From contig JAHLKH010000070.1 in assembly GCA_025526915.1 (NCBI GenBank), positions 1 through 64,000 of the forward strand: a stretch of 64,000 nucleotides of DNA, in the 5' to 3' direction. Of this stretch, positions 56,639-64,000 are shown in pieces. The notes beneath the pieces are model-generated. The model had not been told where the DNA came from and did no database searches. It saw only the letters and a list, made by a program, of their open reading frames with translations. The DNA is from Entophlyctis helioformis. Lineage: Eukaryota > Chytridiomycota > Chytridiomycetes > Chytridiales > Chytriomycetaceae. Numbering within the stretch: position 1 is the first letter of the stretch; every line of letters begins with the position of its first letter. A program made the translations under genes and the position numbers.

Positions 56639-59600
56639 TCATCGCCAGTCACCTGTCTCGAGCTGGTCTGGTGCCAATGCTGCAAACGGACTCTTGGATC
56701 TCGTCCTGTACTGCGGATCGATCCTGTCCATCAGCCCTTCCGTATCTAGCGGTATCGAGCTTGGCGAAACCGCTGACCGTGACGACGGCCGTCGCCGCGA
56801 GACCCATTGTGGCGATCTCGCGCCAACAGACGAGACCGACTGCCGCGATGCTGGCCGGTGCTGCTGTGACGGTGTCTCACCACGCGATCCTTGCTCGCTG
56901 GCTGGCACATTGAATGCCACCACATGAGTGCGAGACGTGCAGCCGTGCCTTGATGCTGCACTCGACGGCCTGTATCCTGCATCGCCAATGCCATACTGGC
57001 GCCATCGTTCCATGTCGCGTGCGGTGACGAACTCGGCATCCAGTGGTGGGACCTGCACGGGGATCCGCGAACCCGAGCGATCAGGCGACACTGCCCGCGA
57101 CGGAATGATGCCGTCTGGACCCACAATCGGGTTCGGGTGCTCTTGCGTGTGTGGACGCAGAAGCTCGGCTGCCTGCCGCATGCGTGATTGCTTGTCGTGC
57201 ATGTACCGGTCGCCATGGACACGTGCACCGCTCTGCTGTGTGCGTTCTGGCGACGGATAATCAAACCGCTGCTGCTGCCGATGCCGTGTGTAGGTGTCGT
57301 CGCGTCTGAGATAGTCTTGGCTGGTCGATTCGGGATCGGCTGCATGCAGCCTATCCGAATAGTCGCCGCGATCGCCAGAACTCAACGATCGATGCACGCG
57401 AGTGGTGCCAGACTGGTCATCCGGTGCAGGTTGAGGCATCCATCGGGACTGGTCGTCGTCTTCCTCATGCTCGCGCGGCTCGATACCCAGCTGTGACATG
57501 GTTGCCGTGTTTGCAATGAACGAGTCTGACGGCATCCGTAGGCGTCCAAGGAGCGTCCACAGCCCATAGTTGCGTCGCCGGACGACATCCAGTACAGCGT
57601 CCAGCCGCTGCCGGCACACATCAATCTCGGACTTGATGAACAGGTACTTCTCTTGGATACCAGCCTTGAGTCGCTCGCGGCTTGTTTCGGCGAGATCAAG
57701 GGTCATGAGATGGGATGTGCGGTACAGCACGCGTTCCATGAACGTGAGGCGGGCCTTGAGACCCTTTGGAATGTCAGTGAGAGCCTCCAGCGGCGGATTC
57801 CGCCCAGATGCTGCTGATGAAAAGGTGGCTTTGAGATCGCCACCTGGTGGCCGGAATGAGTTTCCGGTCGTAGCAGGCGGTCTTGGCACTGGCTTGGTTG
57901 GCGACGCACGCAAGGCACTGTTGTCATGCCGCTGCTTGAGTGCTGCTTCATCGGGCGGATGAATGCGCAATATAGCCGTATACCTGATGTAAGATCGAGT
58001 GATGGCTCAGTGAGCTGGACGGAGAAGCTGGCACAGCACACGCACTGGCTTACCGCTCTGGCTCTTGCTCGACGCCAGACAGGTAGTCCCCTGCAATCAC
58101 GCCAATCACACCACCGACGCCGTCATCTGGATGGAACCCAAGACGAGCCTCTCTCGCACGCTGACGATTGCGAGACGTGAATGTGGGATGCCTGGGCTCA
58201 TGGCCAGCAGACGCGGCGCGTAATGGGTTGACCCGTCCATGATCACCAACAAGACTGCTACTGTTGCCTCTGTTGCCGCGACCGCTCGATCGACTCCCAT
58301 CCTCTGTGTACACATTCAGGTGCCGAGTGAGCTGCAGAAAACGCTCAGGCGTGATATCCTCCGAGGTGTAGTGAAAGAACACATCCTCGCGGTCCGTGAC
58401 AACGACGAAATACGCGTCTGGCGCATCGGGCAGTCCTTTGGCGTAAAACGTAAACGTCAGACGTCGAGAGACTGCGTCGCTTTCAGACTGGATATCCGGC
58501 TCCATCACGCGTACAAACGCCGTCTTGCTGTACAGTGCCTCGGCTGTCGTCTCGTCTGGCATGGTTGTGAGTACAAACGCCTTCTTGCGGGTCAGTCGCT
58601 GGTGGTCCGACATGATGCGGCGGGACTCGCTTGGCGTAACAGCCGTTGGAAGCAGATGGCTGAGCGTGTCGGTCCATCGCTGTGGCTGGCGCAGCGGCGT
58701 GGTTTCAGGCCCCAGATCGGATGCGAGCAAAAGGCTTGGCTGGTACCGAGAGACCGTGTCCAGCACCTGGATCAAAGACTGCTTGATATCATCGTGATAC
58801 ACCTGTTGGTAGCGCATCCCGTCAGTCAGCCGACTGTCAGTATGAAGCCCACGCAGCCATCACGACACAGAAAGACAGCCACCTTCATGCGCGCATAGTC
58901 TGCCTTGATGTCATGCACCACATCTATCCACTCTGACGGCCGAAACTCGAGCGTCAACAGATCAATCTGCCGATACTCGCGCACAACCTCATTGAAGTTG
59001 ACAACGAGCACGCCGGCCGCTTTATCTGTCCAAACTCTGGCACGATACCGTGTGGGCATAAGAGCTGTTTCCGTCACCCGGTCACGCACAAGCCGACCAA
59101 ACAGATCAAACGCCTGCGCATGGACATCGCCGGCTGACTGCGGCATGTCCCATCGCATGGTGCGTACCAGCGACTTGAAGCTGAACGGCGTACATAGGAA
59201 CGTGTAGTGGAAGAAGGCGTCTTCGAGCGGGCTTGTAATGACGATGCGGTGGTGTTGGGGGAACGGCTTGCTGGTCAGCGGGTACACCATCATGCGCACA
59301 TGACTGTGCGTCCGGCTGGTGCTGACGGTGCGAGTAATCCGGATAATGGGAATCCAGACAGCCCGCTTGCACTGGGTCGGTCGCCGATGCTTCCTTTGGC
59401 TGTTCAGGCGGTGCCCATGCAGCTGGCCGCTCGTTTGCGCTCGACGGCTGCGAGTGCGATTTGGTCGGTCCCTCGATATGCACAGCAGGAAAGTCCTTGA
59501 CCCAAACACGACGCGTCGCGTCCACGCTCATGTTGCCAACCTCGTCGTTGCTGTTGGCGCCTGACTCGCAGTGACCGCCACTTGCCGCCTCAGAGTCTGC

Positions 59601-59909
59601 TGCAGCGCCAGTCGCAGCATACGGCTGTTCTGCTGTTGGCGACAAAGAGCCATGGCCGCCAGAGCCGTATGAATGCAGGTTGGGCTTTGACAGCGGAACC
59701 CTTCGTGCGAAGGCTGGCGTGATGTGTGTGTGGATGATGGACGACGCCGATGGGATGTCCAGCGAGCGCGGCGGCAGGAATGCATATGGCGCCGGCGGCC
59801 CTGTGTCTGTGCCGTGGGGGTTGAGCCGCGACAGCTCATCCGGTGTCAGAAACTTGCCGTGAGCCTGCCTCGCGACCGACTGCGGCAGAGGCGGATCTAG
59901 CAGCAGCAT
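56639..59909 (-). CDS. Large protein of unknown function with two FFHYT motifs
   Basis: Not recognised. The C-terminal exon is 57983-56639, joined in phase to an upstream exon ending at 58054 (EQEPERYTAILRIHPP). Another 51-nt intron joins VAVFLCRDGC to VYHDDIKQSLIQVLD. Further upstream lies SFKSLVRTMRWDMPQ, then TDKAAGVLVVNFNEVVREY. Two similar segments, PLEDAFFHYTFL and DREDVFFHYTSED, sit in separate exons and may mark a repeated domain. The last 450 residues include KARLTFMERVLYRTSH and then Arg/Ser-rich low complexity. The N-terminus is uncertain; the ATG at 59909 is 65 bp after the stop of the next gene upstream on the same strand. A frame change near 59370 is unresolved. About 1,000 residues in total. 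Confidence 0.5.
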
Positions 59910-59974
59910 GTCCAGATCCACGCACAAAACAAGATGGTCAAGGAAAGCAAAGCATTGTATCGTTTTATTGGGTC

Positions 59975-61342
59975 TCATTGGGCAGCCGTCTCGTCCAGCT
60001 TGAACACATAGTACCGGAAGTTGATCGTGTCCTTTTCAATCCACCGCGAGTCTTCGAGGATCCAGCCCTCGAGCGGCATGTTGGCCTCGAACGTCTTGAG
60101 CTCCTCGCGGAACTTGGTGCGGTGCGGTAGGAGCACATGGAAACGTGCACTCGGATGCCTCGAAATGTACTTTTTGGCGACCTTGGGCACCAGCTCGCTG
60201 TGCATCATGTCAAAGATGCAGTCGGCGGCAATCACAAGCCGAAAGTCTGTGCTGGTGAGAATGGGGTCCTCGTACTCGTCGTCGAGTGCATACTGGCGCT
60301 GCATTTCTGGGGTCTCGTGCGCGGCATCGCCGCCGTGGGTGAAGAGTCCGTCTTGGGCTTCGCGGTCGGATCTGGGCAGGCTCCACAGCCAGTCGAGACG
60401 CACAACGCGAGCGGTGCGCTCGAGGTTGTTGGCTTCGACGTTGCGCTGCACGTTGTTGAGAACGGTTGGGTGGTAGTCGGTTAGCACGGTCAGGCGGCTG
60501 CCTGCGCGTGCGGCAACAAGGCCAGTGAGCCCCGTGCCGCAGCCGAGCTCGAGCACGTTGTGGTCGGTCACATCGATCACCATTTGGTCAATCATCCTGC
60601 CCGCCAGATGGCACCATGTGTAAGCAGCTGGTAAGCAACCCCGACACATGCGGCTGTGCACTCGTGGCGAGACTCACTTGGCCAGCATCACACCGCCGCC
60701 CCACGTCTGGAAGCCGATCTCGGCCTCGGTGTACGTCGTCTCGATCAGCTCAAACGTGCCGGTGTTCTGCAGGTGCCAGGCAGTGGTGCATTCGCCGACC
60801 GCTGTGCAAGCGCACACAGGCAGCCGGCTGTCAGTGAGCGGAGAGGCCAACAGGGCATTCACAACAACAGCTGCGACAGAACGCTGCGACAGACTGACTG
60901 CTGCAACAGACTGACTGCTGCGGCAGAACGCTGCGACAGACTGTTGCTTACCAGTGCGGCCGCTCAGCATCGACATGACGCCCGAGATGTCGTCCATGAG
61001 GTCGCTGTCATCCTCGCATCCAGCAGGCGTCTCAGGCACCCGGTGCAGCACGCTCACAAGCCACGGCGTGCAGTGTCTCTGCAGCGCCTGCAATCCCGTC
61101 TCGGAAGCCGTCGCTGCATCGTCCGTGTCCTCCTGCGGCGTCGACACCGAGTCCTCTTCGTAGAGGTACCGAGTCGCATTCGCTCGGATGTGGATGGACA
61201 CGAGCTCCGAGATGCGGGACAGGATGCGGCGCACTTGGCCGTAGTCGCGGCGGTCGCAGTCGATCAGGTCTGCGACCAGCTGGTGCGACTCGGCCGTGTA
61301 GTCTCGGTGCTTGCTGTGGTCGTCAACAGCCGCCTTGGGCAT
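59975..61342 (-). CDS. METTL22-like class I methyltransferase
   Basis: Exons are 61342-60952, 60801-60678 and 60596-59975 with matching phases, giving 378 residues. The SAM-binding core is VLELGCGTGLTGLVAARAG with an acidic end at VLTDYHP. Later family features are VVRLDWLW and LVIAADCIFDMMHSELVP, then a C-terminal NFRYYVFKL. Family-16 protein methyltransferases of this type (METTL22, METTL21 group) methylate lysines; METTL22 acts on KIN17 in human cells. The exact target here is inference. The N-terminal 130 residues are acidic and less conserved. Intron 1 has ACAG/CTGC repeats. Confidence 0.8.
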
Positions 61343-61846
61343 CCCGTCTGTTTTATTGCGGTGAAAGCCTCAAAATATGTTTGGCCGGTGAGCGAGACCA
61401 AGACAGAGGTCGAGGGATGCCACCTTGACAGGCAGCGGCGCGAGGACGCCGCTGGACGCATAGTCTGTGATGCGAAGCTGTACAGAGTGCCTTGGCCTGG
61501 CTGCGGCGCGAGGCTGCTGCTCGATGCTGCCCGCCTGCTGTCCCTGCGACGGCTGCGTTGGCAACGCGGGCAAGCGCGACTCGCGACGTGTTGGGAAGAA
61601 CCTGGTTAGTGTTTGCTGTTGCATCTGCCTGTGGCTAGTGTACCATACCAATCATACCAGCACCTAGGAGTCAGCAGCCTGCATGGACGACCAGTGGATG
61701 ATGAGCATTTGCGAGCATGCCACCTGCAAGTGTGCGACTTTTAGATCGGGTTGAAGATCTGCGATGATGACACCAAACAGAGTGCCGTTATCTTGCCTGT
61801 AAAACGTCGATGCCGACTGCCTAGACAACGGCTCGTCAATAGAGCT
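61343..61846. other. Intergenic region with partial promoter block C
   Basis: About 500 bp between the TBC gene 3' end and the methyltransferase start. At 61670-61700 it repeats GTCAGCAGCCTGCATGGAC and CCAGTGG from blocks A and B. The CCAAT and CACGTG parts are missing here. Confidence 0.5.
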
Positions 61847-63930
61847 TCATTTCGACGACTTTCGTGGTTCAAAGTGCGGGCCAGGGCTTGCAAGTCCGAC
61901 ACCAAGTGGGTCTGCATCGGAAGACGATGGGTTGATCGGGGGATACATCTGCATGTTGCCAGACCGTGCTGGAGCGTGTGTGGCCAGAACAGCCGTTGCA
62001 GGCCGCGTCGGTGAAGAAGATGCACTCAGGGGCACGCTGGTGGGCACGCTGGTCGCCTTGAGCTGCGCCGATATCGTCTTGGATGGCATGTTAATGTCGT
62101 GATAGCTTTGTCTCAGGTCTGCAGGAGACGGCGCAACGGCTGCTTGAGTCGTGACACGAGCCGAGGCTGACAGCGGTCCTTGGCTTACAGGACCGGCATA
62201 TTGGAGAGACTGCACCTCCCAGCGGCCCCGATCCAAGTACCGTCCTCTGTGCTGAAGTGGATGCGTTTTGGGATGACGAAAGAGATCCCACTGCCGCCAG
62301 CCGTTTTTGCAAGTTTGCAGCAGTCGCTGATGAGCTCAACGATGCAGTCTGGCTTGGTGGGGCCGTGCCTCTATTGGCTAAAGACGACTGTGGTGCCGAT
62401 GCTGACGTGGCGGACTCGTCAAAGAGACTTGAGAACGCCTTATTGACACCTGCAAAGCCGGCCTTGACTTGGCCAAGCAGTGCATCTGCACCCTGAGCGA
62501 GCAACTGCGTCGGACCGTCTGCGACGGATGCCGACTGTACTGGCAACCCTTGCGAGAACGACTCGAAAGGAACGCGCGCTCGTGGTGCAGTTGTTGCGCT
62601 GACAGTGCTCGCAGATAAAGGATGTGACTTTGGAGCGACTGATGCAGATGCAGATGATGCCGAAAATGGCGTCGGCAGCTGTGAGGCAGGATCGGTTGCA
62701 AGGCTGCTCTGCAGCTCATCAGAGGATAGGCTGGTATTCGGTCGATATCCAGGCGCAAACTCTTGCAATGCTGCCATGCTGGTTGCAGGTGTCATTCCCG
62801 AATCGTCCATGAGTGGCCGTTCGAGCCGCGCTTGAATATCTGCGAGCCGATCAAGGGCGATTGCCAGACCAACGAGCGTGTCTGTAACGGCCGTGCCATT
62901 GATGTCTCCCGGCACCGCCGCTGTCTCAGTTTTGTGGTCGTCATGCTCCGATACTGCTGAGCGGTCTTGCTGCACTACCGCCTTTAGCGACTGAAGTTGC
63001 TGCACGACTGTCGCCAGATCAGCAGCAAGCCGTTGATCGCGTTCCTGGATGTGCTTGAGGAAAGCCACGGGTGATGGCCTTGCTGTGCTGCTTCGATGGC
63101 TTGAGGGCTGTGGCGATCCTGGATACAGAGCTTCAGAAACCCGAGCCGGCTCGGTGGAGAGTGGATCCTGCGACCGCTTCTGCGACTGCGATTGCTGGTT
63201 TGCAGGTGAGGTTGGTCTGGCAGCAGCTATCTCGCCAGACTGTACAGCCTGCCCAGCACTGGCTTGAATGGCGCTCGAACCGCCTGCTGGGCGGCTCGTG
63301 TTGCCGGCGTCGTATCCTGTCCATGGGGTGTTTGCACGCTTGCTACGCACAGGCTGTGCAATCCGTTGGCCGGGCCCAAACTTGCCGGTTTTCGCAGATG
63401 CATCGGCTGACGAAGAGTCCACCAACCCCGAGACCGACGTTCCGAGGGATCTGGCATAGTAGCGATCACGAAGACCTCGAGCACTTGCAATGACCTCGCT
63501 CGACGACACGTTTTCAAGTGGTGGATACTTCATAAGCGTGAACATGGTGCCGGAATAGTCCGATTCGAGAACTAGAAGCATTCCAAGCGTCAGAGCGGCA
63601 GCCATCACAAGCGGATAAGAACATAAAGCAATACCTTCTCTTCTGACAAAGGTCAGCATCGCCACAGCGATCCACTCGGCAAGGGCCAGCGAGGCATCCT
63701 CGGCAAAGAGACCGTCCCAGAGTTGCAGCAGCTTTGGGAGCGTGAATTCCCGTGCAAATAGCAAGCGAAGCCATCGTCTAGATCGACCAACCAAGTCAGC
63801 AACAACGCCATTAGCAATGTTGATACATCTGCAAACGTACAAGCCATAGAGCTGCGGCTCGATTCCGTGGCTTTCAATGTGTCGCGATAGCTCAAGATCC
63901 AGTGCTGCAAGAAGCTCGTTCTGGATGCGT
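61847..63930 (-). CDS. TBC-domain Rab GTPase-activating protein (TBC1D5-like), 5' partial
   Basis: The gene runs off the window; the first exon seen starts at 63930 after an acceptor. Exons are 63930-63841 and 63777 onward. Together they read IQNELLAALDLELSRHI, PQLYGLRWLRLLFAREF and LQLWDGLFAEDASLALAEW, the C-terminal half of a TBC domain. The PQLYGLRW order rebuilt across the intron supports the join and resembles TBC1D5. The catalytic Arg and Gln fingers are upstream and not visible. A Ser/Ala-rich tail with one coiled coil (QRLAADLATVVQQLQSLKAV) follows. Near 62238 the frame appears to shift by one base into RGRWEVQSLQYAG and on to a stop at 61847; without the shift it stops at 62091. Confidence 0.78.
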
Positions 63931-64000
63931 CTGCATGCCGCCACAATCGGAATTGTCTGTGCCGAGCACATGGTGGTAAGTAAACACCAATCCAACCACT

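Noticed and set aside
56639..59909. Assignment to SZT2 or IML1/DEPDC5
   Set aside because: Some hydrophobic patterns seemed reminiscent, but no DEP domain or specific motif could be matched.

Overview
This is a eukaryotic nuclear window, almost certainly from a fungus. It is gene-dense and GC-rich, with short introns (about 50-210 bp) ending in CAG or TAG. It carries fungal forms of RCF2, CENP-C/Mif2, ATG3 and CDC50/LEM3. A leucine-rich-repeat guanylate kinase of the LRGUK type, a family tied to flagella in animals, suggests a zoosporic (chytrid-like) lineage. That placement is inference. I see no rRNA, tRNA, CRISPR array, transposase or reverse transcriptase.

Layout: (1) 355-1340, a RCF2-like respiratory supercomplex factor (+). 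(2) 1574-7922, an unrecognised minus-strand gene whose exons are amplified in six head-to-tail periods of 779-780 bp; after splicing each period encodes exactly 188 residues. (3) 8220-14515, PUF6, a multi-pass RING-H2 E3 ligase and a HAD phosphatase. (4) 15500-33222, five-exon CaMKK/Sak1-like kinase, Puf-family RNA-binding protein, LRR-guanylate kinase and CENP-C, all on +. (5) 33389-40456, acylphosphatase, a long coiled-coil protein and CDC50, all on -. (6) 40811-41818, TIM-barrel sugar isomerase-like protein (+). (7) 42012-47886, a RasGAP with two C2, one C1 and three LIM domains (-). (8) 48339-56475, an unrecognised gene (+), a broken F-box/helical locus (-), ATG3 (-) and a bZIP factor with a possible membrane anchor (+). 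(9) 56639-63930, an unrecognised large protein, a METTL22-like methyltransferase and a TBC-domain protein that runs off the window (all -).

Three patterns cut across genes. Five introns fit only a GC-AG boundary. A roughly 150-bp promoter-like block with an inverted CCAAT box and a CACGTG box is shared by the HAD phosphatase and CDC50 genes, 50 bp from both start codons. Several otherwise intact genes carry one or more single-base frame breaks, which points to residual assembly indels or, at 49.5-52.1 kb, to possible gene decay. The genes are mostly housekeeping and signalling genes with no shared pathway evident. The exon-amplified gene at 1.6-7.9 kb is the best candidate for something undescribed.

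Exon limits were worked out by eye from splice consensus, reading phase and family resemblance; no transcript or database search was available.
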